A stretch of 20,610 nt of DNA from DATJHM01 sp035493895. GTDB lineage: Bacteria; Chloroflexota; Ktedonobacteria; Ktedonobacterales; Ktedonobacteraceae. The stretch's first letter is position 1. Each line of letters begins with the position of its first letter. The position numbers were made by a program, and so were the translations under genes. The stretch covers positions 1-20,610 of the forward strand of contig DATJHM010000321.1 of NCBI GenBank assembly GCA_035493895.1. The letters are read 5' to 3'. The notes below the pieces were generated by a model, which was given only the letters and a program-made list of their open reading frames with translations, was not told where the DNA came from and did not search any database. Below are positions 14,959 to 20,610 of this stretch, piece after piece.

Positions 14959-15168
14959 ATGGAGACTACAGGAGACGGAACCTTCTTTCAGGAAGGGGAT
15001 CAGGTGCGCCTCAAACGCACAGGCGAGACAGGGAGGATCAATGCCACCGCCGGAGGAGTTGTCTATGTGCTCATGGATGCCACGAACGAGAGCAAACTCT
15101 TTGCCGCCTACATCGATGAAGATGCCGCAATCGAACTTGTTACAGAAGAGAATGCGACAGACAAATAG
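14959..15168 (+). CDS. Small SH3-like protein, 69 residues
   Basis: ATG at 14959 follows GAAAAGAGA, a weak site; the frame starting at 14722 overlaps the slipin gene and is not used. The protein reads FFQEGDQVRLKRTGETGRIN, then GGVVYVLMD and LFAAYIDEDAAIELV, an all-beta pattern similar to the 81-residue minus-strand protein at 9465-9710, which shares the F-x-x-GDQVRL core. It may be a small barrel that binds nucleic acid or protein; no function is assigned. Confidence 0.68.
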   Translation: METTGDGTFFQEGDQVRLKRTGETGRINATAGGVVYVLMDATNESKLFAAYIDEDAAIELVTEENATDK

Positions 15169-15220
15169 ATCTCAACGTCTTTTTTTTCATAAATCCCATC
15201 CCTTTCAGCGTTTTTCCCAC

Positions 15221-15257
15221 GGAAAGCCATTGCCATTCCTCATGGCAATGGCTTTCC
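15221..15257. terminator. Perfect 16 bp hairpin at convergent junction
   Basis: GGAAAGCCATTGCCAT (15221-15236), loop TCCTC, ATGGCAATGGCTTTCC (15242-15257). It separates the 69-residue gene (plus) from the SDR gene (minus). There is no adjacent U-tract on either strand; a T-run precedes it on the plus strand. Confidence 0.6.
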
Positions 15258-15265
15258 ACCTCAAA

Positions 15266-16120
15266 TTAGCGGTTGGGGTAGTGCTCTTCGATGTCTGGGA
15301 GAAGTTGCGGATGCACAGGCCGCCATCCCAGGAGTTCCCGCGTTTGTGCACTCGATCTTGCGGCGTCGAACCTCGCAGAGAGATCGACCGTCATCGCGGG
15401 GCCGATAAAAGGGCCGAAGTGGGCGTCTGCCTCCTCACGGGATAGGCTGACCACCGGCAGGTTCAGCTGGCGACCGATGACGCTGGCGATGTCACGGAGC
15501 GGCACACCCTCGTCACCAATCCCATAAAGCTGTGATCCCGCCGGGGCGACTTCCAGTGCCAGGCGAAACAGGCTTGCTGCATCGAGGCGATGAATCGCAG
15601 GCCAGCGGTTGGACCCGTCGCCGATGTAGGCAGAGACGCCTTTCGTGCGGGCGACGTTGATGAGAACCGAGACAAAACCCGCGGCAAAACCGTGGTCGCC
15701 CTTGCCATGGACCGACGGTGAAAGTCGCACGATTGACGAGCGCACTCCAGCCAGCCCGAGCGCCACGTTCTCCGATGCCTCCCCGTTTAAATGAGCGGTG
15801 ATCACAAACGGCTTGCCTGTGCCCTCGAGCGCCGCCCCCATCGTCTCAACGGCGCGCAGATCGATGGTAAGCGAGGCTGCGAAGTCCGAGAAGTTGTGCT
15901 GAAACGCCAGGTGAATGACGCCATCCACTGCCGCCGCAGCGGCGCGAAGGCTATCGAGATCGTCAAGGGCACCGTGGTGCACCTCGGCCCCTGCTTCCTT
16001 CAAAGCCGCAGCACCACTATCTGAGCGGGTCAAACCGACAACCGTATGACCAGCACCAATGAGTTCGCGGACGACGGCGGAACCGACAAATCCCGTTGCT
16101 CCTGTGACGAAAACACGCAT
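15266..16120 (-). CDS. Extended/atypical SDR-type NAD(P)-binding oxidoreductase
   Basis: 284 residues with a Rossmann motif TGATGFVG (6-13), then GHTVVGLTRSD, ADLLDS-like region GALDDLDSL, and DGVIHLAF. The family is that of NAD-dependent epimerase/3-beta-HSD-like SDRs. Compared with what I recall of relatives, residues between VIT (about 107) and EASENVALGLAG look shortened by roughly 25-28 residues, removing the usual VxSGT-to-EDD segment; the C-terminal part SVHGKGDHGF, GDGSNRWPAIHRLDAA and TRELLGW is normal. ATG at 16120 follows GGAGGA. It is divergent from the TetR gene at 16250, whose operator probably controls both. Confidence 0.88.
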   Translation of the reverse strand: MRVFVTGATGFVGSAVVRELIGAGHTVVGLTRSDSGAAALKEAGAEVHHGALDDLDSLRAAAAAVDGVIHLAFQHNFSDFAASLTIDLRAVETMGAALEGTGKPFVITAHLNGEASENVALGLAGVRSSIVRLSPSVHGKGDHGFAAGFVSVLINVARTKGVSAYIGDGSNRWPAIHRLDAASLFRLALEVAPAGSQLYGIGDEGVPLRDIASVIGRQLNLPVVSLSREEADAHFGPFIGPAMTVDLSARFDAARSSAQTRELLGWRPVHPQLLPDIEEHYPNR

Positions 16121-16164
16121 AAGAATGTCCTCCTTCTCATGGTAAAGCGAAGTGTGAGTGTGAT

Positions 16165-16209
16165 AAAATGAGGTTACCTCCTATATATTAACGGAGGGAC
16201 CCTCATTTT
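16165..16209. promoter_or_regulatory. Nested dyad in SDR/TetR divergent region
   Basis: AAAATGAGG (16165-16173) with CCTCATTTT (16201-16209) and the inner CCTCC (16177-16181) with GGAGG (16193-16197) are concentric, both centred at 16187. The TATATATTA core provides a -10-like region. It lies between the oppositely oriented SDR and TetR genes and is the natural candidate for the TetR operator. Confidence 0.6.
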
Positions 16210-16249
16210 GTCAAGGGCCGATCTCCCAGGGGGAAAGGAGTAGCAATCA

Positions 16250-16837
16250 ATGAACGAGCCAACACCAGCCAGCCGCCCCATGCGAGCTGATGCGCAACGC
16301 AACTACGCTAGCCTGTTGAACGCAGCGCGCGTCGCGGTCTCTGAGCGCGGCCCTGACATCGTCCTCGAGGACATTGCCAGGTCGGCAGGGGTCGCAATCG
16401 GAACGCTGTACCGTCACTTCCCTACGCGTCAGGACCTCCTTGAGGCCGTGTTCCTGGACGAGGCCAATGCATTGAGGATGCGCGCGGAAGAACTCGCCAG
16501 CGCTCCGGATCCTTTCGACGCCTTGATCAGCTTGCTTCGTCTGCAAATGGATTTCGCGGCTCGAGGGCGGAGCATGGGAGCTGCCATCATGGCTGCCAAG
16601 CAGGTTCCGGGAACGAGAATCTATGCGGCGAACAGAGCTATGCACGAGGCAGGAAATGTTCTGTTGCTCCGCGCCCAGGCCGCAGGACAAATCCGCACGG
16701 ATGTCCATCTTGTCGATGTGGTACGACTCGTCTACGGAATCATCATGGTGAACGAACGTGCGTCCGACCCTGATGGGATCAACCGGATGCTCGATCTCGT
16801 CATCGCCGGGATCAGCACAAAGCCGAGTCGGGACTGA
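16250..16837 (+). CDS. TetR-family transcriptional regulator
   Basis: 195 residues. The N-terminal helix-turn-helix is at about 20-68: LLNAARVAVSERGP, then VLEDIARSAGVAIGTLYRHF and PTRQDLLEAVF, the classic TetR/AcrR signature. The C-terminal ligand domain is helical (ALISLLRLQMDFAARG, VVRLVYGIIMVNERA). AAAGGAG precedes ATG 16250. It is divergently transcribed from the SDR gene; by analogy with many TetR-reductase pairs it may repress that gene and itself and respond to a small ligand. Antisense frames over this gene were discarded. Confidence 0.93.
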   Translation: MNEPTPASRPMRADAQRNYASLLNAARVAVSERGPDIVLEDIARSAGVAIGTLYRHFPTRQDLLEAVFLDEANALRMRAEELASAPDPFDALISLLRLQMDFAARGRSMGAAIMAAKQVPGTRIYAANRAMHEAGNVLLLRAQAAGQIRTDVHLVDVVRLVYGIIMVNERASDPDGINRMLDLVIAGISTKPSRD

Positions 16838-16856
16838 AAGATGGTGTGCCTCAGTC
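16832..16856. terminator. Short hairpin at TetR stop codon
   Basis: GACTGA (16832-16837, including the stop codon) pairs with TCAGTC (16851-16856) around a 13 nt loop. It is a 6 bp stem only, with no U-tract, lying between convergent TetR and ribE genes. Confidence 0.3.
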
Positions 16857-16898
16857 GTGATTAATGCCATCGCGGTCTGGAATACACGCTACGCTCTA

Positions 16899-17486
16899 CT
16901 ATTCCGCTTCTCGCTCCTGCAAAAACTGTACGACGTAGCGCCCGAGGATGTCCGTCTCCAGATTGAGCAGGGTGCCGGGCTCGACCAGTCCGAGATTTGT
17001 GTGCTCGCGGGTGTAGGGGATCAGGGCGATGGAAAAGCTCTCTTTTGTCTTCGCGACGACGGTGAGGCTGGCTCCGTTGAGCGCGACGAATCCTTTCGCG
17101 ACAATGTATGGACGCAGTTCTTCGGGCAAAGCGATCTCTACCTGCAAAGCAATGCCATCCTCTTTGACGGAGAGAACGGGGACGGCTGCTTCGACGTGAC
17201 CCTGCACGTTATGTCCACCGATACGTGCCGATGCCAGCAGCGAGCGTTCCAGGTTGACGGGGGAACCGATAGTGAGTTGCTGGAGACGCGTCCGCCGGAT
17301 GGTCTCGGGCATGGTATCCACGTGGAACCAGCCGTTGCCCTGCTCGGTCACCGTCAGACAAATACCGTCCACCGCAATGCTATCTTTGATTTCCGCGTCT
17401 TCTAATACGCGGCTTGCCTGGATGGTCAATCCCGTTGGCTCAATGCTGGTAATGATGCCCTGTTCTTCCACAATCCCTGAGAACAT
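16899..17486 (-). CDS. ribE: Riboflavin synthase alpha chain
   Basis: 195 residues, the normal length. The enzyme dismutates two 6,7-dimethyl-8-ribityllumazine molecules to riboflavin. Two tandem lumazine-binding domains are visible: domain 1 begins MFSGIVEEQG (usual MFTGIVE) and includes AVDGICLTV; domain 2 includes GHNVQGHVEAA and LNGASLTVV and ends before the C-terminal helix. ATG 17486 follows GAGGAG. It is the last gene of ribB-ribH-ribE, 27 nt after ribH. The symbol follows the Bacillus usage; E. coli calls this gene ribC. Confidence 0.97.
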   Translation of the reverse strand: MFSGIVEEQGIITSIEPTGLTIQASRVLEDAEIKDSIAVDGICLTVTEQGNGWFHVDTMPETIRRTRLQQLTIGSPVNLERSLLASARIGGHNVQGHVEAAVPVLSVKEDGIALQVEIALPEELRPYIVAKGFVALNGASLTVVAKTKESFSIALIPYTREHTNLGLVEPGTLLNLETDILGRYVVQFLQEREAE

Positions 17487-17513
17487 TGTTCACTCCTCTT
17501 TTTTACTTCTCGT

Positions 17514-17990
17514 TTATTTCTTGCCGCTCAGCACCTGCACGGTTCGCGCCATCTCGACGGCGGCCTGCGCACACTCGATACCGCGCTCGATACGCGCCTC
17601 AGCCTGTTCCTGCGTGTTCGCGCAGATGACGCCTAAGATGATGGGCACGCCCGTCTCAAGAGCGACACGTTGAATGCCCTGAGCGGCAGCGTCCGCCACG
17701 ATGACATCATGGCGCGTCTCCCCCTTCATGACACAGCCAAAGGTGATGAGCCCATCGTAGGCTTCCCCCTTCAGCATCGCCTGGACGCCCATTGCCAGTT
17801 CGTAGGAACCGGGCACGTACGCGACATGCACCTGCTCGACGGCGACACCGAGACGCACCAGTTCTTCCTGAGCAAGCGCTAACATCGCACCTGTGATCGA
17901 CCAGTTATAACGGGCAACCACCATCCCTATTTTAAGTCCATGCCCATCCAGATGCACCGGAGGCAGTGGTGGCAAAGCTGTCTGTGTCAT
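17514..17990 (-). CDS. ribH: 6,7-dimethyl-8-ribityllumazine synthase
   Basis: 158 residues. It condenses 5-amino-6-ribitylaminouracil with 3,4-dihydroxy-2-butanone 4-phosphate to form lumazine, usually as a pentamer or 60-mer. Motifs are VVARYNW, VPGSYELA (at the usual PGAFE site), FGCVMKGETRHDVI with the catalytic-type His94, and GVICANTQEQAEAR. The start is only 3 nt past the ribB stop, with GGGTAGGAT upstream, indicating translational coupling. The variations from the common motifs (PGSYELA, GCVMKG) are within the family range I know. Confidence 0.96.
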   Translation of the reverse strand: MTQTALPPLPPVHLDGHGLKIGMVVARYNWSITGAMLALAQEELVRLGVAVEQVHVAYVPGSYELAMGVQAMLKGEAYDGLITFGCVMKGETRHDVIVADAAAQGIQRVALETGVPIILGVICANTQEQAEARIERGIECAQAAVEMARTVQVLSGKK

Positions 17991-17993
17991 ATC

Positions 17994-18683
17994 CTACCCT
18001 CGCCCTCTCTGCTTTACAAGAACCTGCTTCTCTTCCCAGGAAGGGACCGTCAGAAGCTGGCTTCTATAGCGAGCAATCGCTTCAACTGAGACAAAACCGA
18101 TCTGCCATTCGCGGGCAAGATGCAGTAAACGCTGACCACGCGCCGCTTCTCCGTCACTGTCCAACACTTCGCAGATGACCGCGCCCGGCTCCAATCCAGC
18201 GATGCGCATCAGATCCACCGCTGCCTCTGTATGCCCACGGCGCTCCAGAACGCCACCGGCACGCGCGCGCAATGGGAAAATATGGCCGGGACGCGCCAGA
18301 TCGTCCGCTTGTGTGGTGGGATGAACAAGTGTACGAATCGTGGTGGCGCGATCGCGTGCGGAGATGCCGGTCGTAGTACCGTGCACGGCATCGACGGAGG
18401 AGGTAAAAGCGGTCCCTTGCAAAGGTGAGCCGTGGGACTCGGCAAGCGGGATGCGCAGGGCGTCGAGACGCTCACCGGCAAGCGCGACACAGATCAGGCC
18501 GCAGGCAGAGTGTGCAATAAAATTGATGGCCTCAGCAGTCGCAAATTGCGCGGGTAGACAGAGATCAGCTTCATTTTCGCGATCTTCATCATCGCGAATA
18601 AGCACCATACGTCCTGCCTGTAGCTCCCGTACCGCCTCCGCAATGTCGAGAGTAGCGTCGATAGCATAAGATGTGTGTTCCAT
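17994..18683 (-). CDS. ribB: 3,4-dihydroxy-2-butanone 4-phosphate synthase
   Basis: 229 residues, matching single-function RibB (about 215) and not the roughly 400-residue RibBA fusion. It converts ribulose 5-phosphate to 3,4-dihydroxy-2-butanone 4-phosphate and formate. The acidic motif is IRDDEDRENEADL (Asp31 to Glu38), the second active-site segment is RRGHTEAAVDL (His151-Glu153), and TGISARDRATT is conserved. It has no GTP cyclohydrolase II domain, so RibA and RibD must be encoded elsewhere. ATG 18683 follows GAAGAGG. It is the first gene after the FMN riboswitch. Confidence 0.97.
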   Translation of the reverse strand: MEHTSYAIDATLDIAEAVRELQAGRMVLIRDDEDRENEADLCLPAQFATAEAINFIAHSACGLICVALAGERLDALRIPLAESHGSPLQGTAFTSSVDAVHGTTTGISARDRATTIRTLVHPTTQADDLARPGHIFPLRARAGGVLERRGHTEAAVDLMRIAGLEPGAVICEVLDSDGEAARGQRLLHLAREWQIGFVSVEAIARYRSQLLTVPSWEEKQVLVKQRGRG

Positions 18684-18930
18684 AAAGCCTCTTCATTCCT
18701 GAGTATAGAGTTTGCCTGTCGTAGTCGATATAGCAATCCTCGGGGCGGGCTTTCTCTCCTCCATAGGATGAGGCTGGTGAAGTGAGGTACACGAAGGATG
18801 GAAAAGAAGAGGCCATAGCAAATAACGCATATGTCCGTATCACAGAAGAGACAGAGATGCACAAACTGGAGCGCGAAAGAGGATAGATACACGCGCCCTG
18901 CCTGTTTGCAGTCAATGTCACCTTGTTTGC
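18684..18930 (-). other. Leader between FMN aptamer and ribB
   Basis: A 247 nt untranslated leader. A composite hairpin TGCAAAC/GTTTGTGCA (18910-18904 with 18866-18858) with an inner GCGCG/CGCGC stem precedes a pyrimidine-rich run TCTCTGTCTCTTCT, so a terminator-type expression platform is possible. No other gene is seen here. Confidence 0.4.
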
Positions 18931-19067
18931 CTTCTCCCATCCGGACTATACCGTCGGCCCTGAAATTACAACAGGTCATGCCTCTCAAAAACGAGCGGCT
19001 CGCGGGCTATACCGCCGATCAGGAATTGAGTATACACATTTGCGTCTACTCTCACCTTGCCCCGAAG
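18931..19067 (-). promoter_or_regulatory. FMN riboswitch (RFN element)
   Basis: On the minus strand the leader matches the RFN consensus: CTTCGGGGC at the 5' end, TCGGCGGTATAGCCCGCGAGCC, GCCGACGGTATAGTCCGG and the closing GATGGGAGAAGG, so P1 pairs CTTC with GAAG. Binding of FMN normally switches off the downstream rib genes. Between GGTGA and AATTCC a 24 nt insertion forms an extra hairpin, described in the findings. Confidence 0.95.
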
Positions 19068-19095
19068 ACAGTTTTGTATTTAGTTGTACCGTTTC

Positions 19096-19124
19096 ATCAT
19101 ATCAGATTATCCAGAAAGACGCAA
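19096..19124 (-). promoter_or_regulatory. Promoter of the riboflavin operon
   Basis: On the minus strand: -35 TTGCGT (19124-19119), a 17 nt spacer, -10 TATGAT (19101-19096). The expected start, about 19089, leaves the riboswitch 5' end about 20 nt downstream. The spacing and position make this a good candidate. Confidence 0.65.
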
Positions 19125-19196
19125 CTTCAGAAAAGAATCACGGCCAACAAAGCATCCATGAGCCCTTTACTTTTTTCTCTATTTTTCCTGAAACCC

Positions 19197-19225
19197 TTGA
19201 ACATTAATTCTGCTTGCTTTATAAT
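19197..19225 (+). promoter_or_regulatory. Promoter of the secreted repeat protein
   Basis: -35 TTGAAC (19197-19202), a 17 nt spacer, -10 TATAAT (19220-19225). The leader to the gene at 19328 is about 95 nt. Confidence 0.65.
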
Positions 19226-19327
19226 AGATTTCTTGTTAGATTGATTGTCCCGCGCCCCTAATCGATCTATATTGTATTTCATCTACTCAAAATAAAAAGA
19301 GTATTAAGCGAACTGGAGGTTTCCATC

Positions 19328-20236
19328 TTGAAGAGTGTCGAAGACTCAAAACCCGTAAAAAAACATCGAAAATCTATAATATTAAGCGCACTGGCAATAG
19401 CAGGGGTCTTACTGGCTGCCACTTTTGGTCTGATTGGTCATGCTCTCACCACAAAAGCCGCAGGCGCTACACACCAGGGAGAAATAGCGGCGAATGGCGT
19501 TCCAGAGGCACAAGCTCAGAGTAAGTTTAATCAGATAAAGAATCAGAATCCAGGGTATCGTCTGACATGGGTACAGGCATATACCGTCAACAACAAGACG
19601 TACTTCAATTACATCTTTCATCCAGCAAATGGCGTTGCCTGGATGGCAGTTGCGGAACAAACAAAAAGTGCCTATCAGGCAACATTTGATCGACTGGTCA
19701 ACCAGCAGAAATATCGTCTGGCCGAGGTAGATATCTACCAGGGTAGCCAGGGGCAGATCTTCTACGCCGCCATCTTCATCAAGGCCCCGGGCCCCCAGTG
19801 GATAGCCTACTCCGCTTTGACGGCAACCCAGAACACACAGACATTCAACACCCTGACCAAACAGGGGTATGTGCCTGTGAACATCTCTGGGGTCTCTATT
19901 CACGGTGTGCAAACCTACGCAGTGCTCTATCAAAAAGCAAAAGTAGCTTTTGCAGCATACGCAGGGATGAACGCCGCCTCGTACCAGGCCAGATTTAACA
20001 CGTACGAAGCCGCCAACTACAACCTTGTGTATCTCAACGCCTTTTCCAACGGGGGCACACCGTTATTCATAGCAATCTGGTACAAAAATGCGCCTAAGAT
20101 TTACGCTCGTCACAACATGAACGGCACCGAGTACCAGAATTTATTCAACACAGAGATTGCTCACGGTCTAAATACTCAGGCTGTAGCCGGGTATGACAAT
20201 CATGGGCAGACATTATACGCCGCTTACTGGGCATAG
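19328..20236 (+). CDS. Secreted protein with BTRD1-type tandem repeats
   Basis: 302 residues from a TTG start at 19328, supported by GGAGG 7-8 nt upstream. A basic N-terminus (KPVKKHRKS) is followed by one hydrophobic helix (17-38), then GHALTTKAAGATHQ: a signal peptide or anchor, exported. From about 61 to 302 come five repeats of about 47-55 residues: 61-111, 112-168, 169-214, 217-264, 267-302, the last cut short. Each has a YQ-x-x-F helix, a GYRL-like strand and a YAA-I strand. This matches what I recall of BTRD1 (bacterial tandem repeat domain 1), often attached to serine-hydrolase-like domains; none is present here. It may bind surface polymers. It stands alone, followed by a terminator. 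Confidence 0.85.
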   Translation: MKSVEDSKPVKKHRKSIILSALAIAGVLLAATFGLIGHALTTKAAGATHQGEIAANGVPEAQAQSKFNQIKNQNPGYRLTWVQAYTVNNKTYFNYIFHPANGVAWMAVAEQTKSAYQATFDRLVNQQKYRLAEVDIYQGSQGQIFYAAIFIKAPGPQWIAYSALTATQNTQTFNTLTKQGYVPVNISGVSIHGVQTYAVLYQKAKVAFAAYAGMNAASYQARFNTYEAANYNLVYLNAFSNGGTPLFIAIWYKNAPKIYARHNMNGTEYQNLFNTEIAHGLNTQAVAGYDNHGQTLYAAYWA

Positions 20237-20268
20237 AACTCAGTCCAGCTTCATGGCACGCTTTTTCT

Positions 20269-20311
20269 GTGGCAAGCGACCTCTTTACACGATGTCGCTT
20301 GCCACGTTTTT
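20269..20311 (+). terminator. Rho-independent terminator
   Basis: GTGGCAAGCGAC (20269-20280), a 13 nt loop, GTCGCTTGCCAC (20294-20305), then G and TTTTT (20307-20311). A perfect 12 bp stem with a U-tract, it ends the repeat-protein transcript. Confidence 0.85.
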
Positions 20312-20320
20312 GGACACGAT

Positions 20321-20370
20321 AACGAGTAGGGAAGCCATTGTGCTACGGCTCCATGGCTTCCCTACTCGTT
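20321..20370. repeat. Perfect 18 bp inverted repeat
   Basis: AACGAGTAGGGAAGCCAT (20321-20338), a 14 nt loop, ATGGCTTCCCTACTCGTT (20353-20370). It lies 9 nt after the terminator U-tract. No T-run follows, so it may be a second terminator or a protein-binding hairpin. Confidence 0.75.
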
Positions 20371-20541
20371 TAGAAGCCTGGGAAGCTGAGAATAAAACAA
20401 GCGAGCAAATATGTTACAATATGTAGAGAAATTGTGAGGGTAGTGAGAGACAATGGTGTTGGTGATTATAGTCCCTGATCTTTCCATCTAACGACCTCCT
20501 CGAAGTTGACCTGGTCCTCCCCACCAATCCCTGTAGAGTCG
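20371..20541 (+). other. Possible promoter region near window end
   Basis: TACAAT at 20415-20420 is preceded by TG at the extended -10 position (TGTTACAAT); no convincing -35 is visible. It would read toward the inverted repeat at the window end and a gene beyond it. No coding frame is supported here. Confidence 0.3.
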
Positions 20542-20610
20542 CCGCTTGTCTGCGACCGGGTTGCTCTACGATCGGCGATTCTCGTCATTGACCCGGTCGC
20601 AGACAAGCGG
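20542..20610. repeat. Perfect 20 bp inverted repeat at window edge
   Basis: CCGCTTGTCTGCGACCGGGT (20542-20561), a 29 nt loop, ACCCGGTCGCAGACAAGCGG (20591-20610). The right arm ends at the window edge, so the repeat may be longer. It is the third consecutive long hairpin in this gap. Confidence 0.75.

Noticed and set aside
16247..16870. Minus-strand frame of 207 codons and plus-strand 16758-17405
   Set aside because: They overlap the clear TetR and ribE genes on the other strand and lack family features.

Overview
The window is bacterial chromosomal DNA of medium GC content with short intergenic gaps, Shine-Dalgarno sites and sigma70-type promoters. No rRNA, tRNA, CRISPR array, transposase or phage gene was recognised. 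The gene mix (SufB, riboflavin operon behind an FMN riboswitch, pentapeptide repeat proteins, an HTH-plus-GAF-like protein, a secreted tandem-repeat protein of BTRD1 type, many small orphan proteins, TTG starts) would fit a soil-type Chloroflexota bacterium such as a Ktedonobacteria member. That placement is an impression from gene content, not a computed one.

Layout. Positions 1-2046 hold, on the minus strand, a pentapeptide repeat protein cut by the window edge and a stand-alone sufB. Positions 2420-5325 hold plus-strand membrane and small-protein genes: a GlsB/YeaQ/YmgE-like stress membrane protein, a four-helix membrane protein, then four small proteins of 44, 130, 99 and 42 residues. A stand-alone receiver domain lies opposite. 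Positions 6600-9750 hold an HTH/GAF-like regulator, an aminoglycoside nucleotidyltransferase-like gene, two orphan genes and a small SH3-like protein. At 9999 a second pentapeptide gene, a close paralogue of the first, lies in inverted orientation. Positions 10723-12641 hold orphan small genes. Positions 12831-15168 hold an alpha/beta hydrolase, a slipin (SPFH/Band 7) and another small SH3-like protein. Positions 15266-16837 are a divergent pair, an SDR-type oxidoreductase and a TetR regulator, with a nested dyad between them. Positions 16899-19124 are the minus-strand ribB-ribH-ribE operon, its FMN riboswitch and promoter. Positions 19197-20610 hold a secreted repeat protein followed by three consecutive long inverted repeats.

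The strongest unexplained signal is a promoter-operator module present four times (about 528-590 minus, 2430-2486 plus, 3914-3973 plus, 9878-9932 plus). Each copy has a TTGCAT -35, a 16-17 nt A-rich spacer, a TATACT/TATAAT -10, and exactly 9 nt later a TCATAA-N6-TTATGA-type dyad. The modules precede both pentapeptide genes, the GlsB-like gene and the small-protein cluster. This suggests one local regulon, possibly stress related, that unites otherwise unconnected genes.

In the riboflavin operon RibB makes the four-carbon unit, RibH makes lumazine and RibE makes riboflavin. RibA and RibD functions are not in the window. The riboswitch has an extra hairpin inserted in its P2 region. Every convergent gene junction in the window carries an inverted repeat, mostly without a U-tract.
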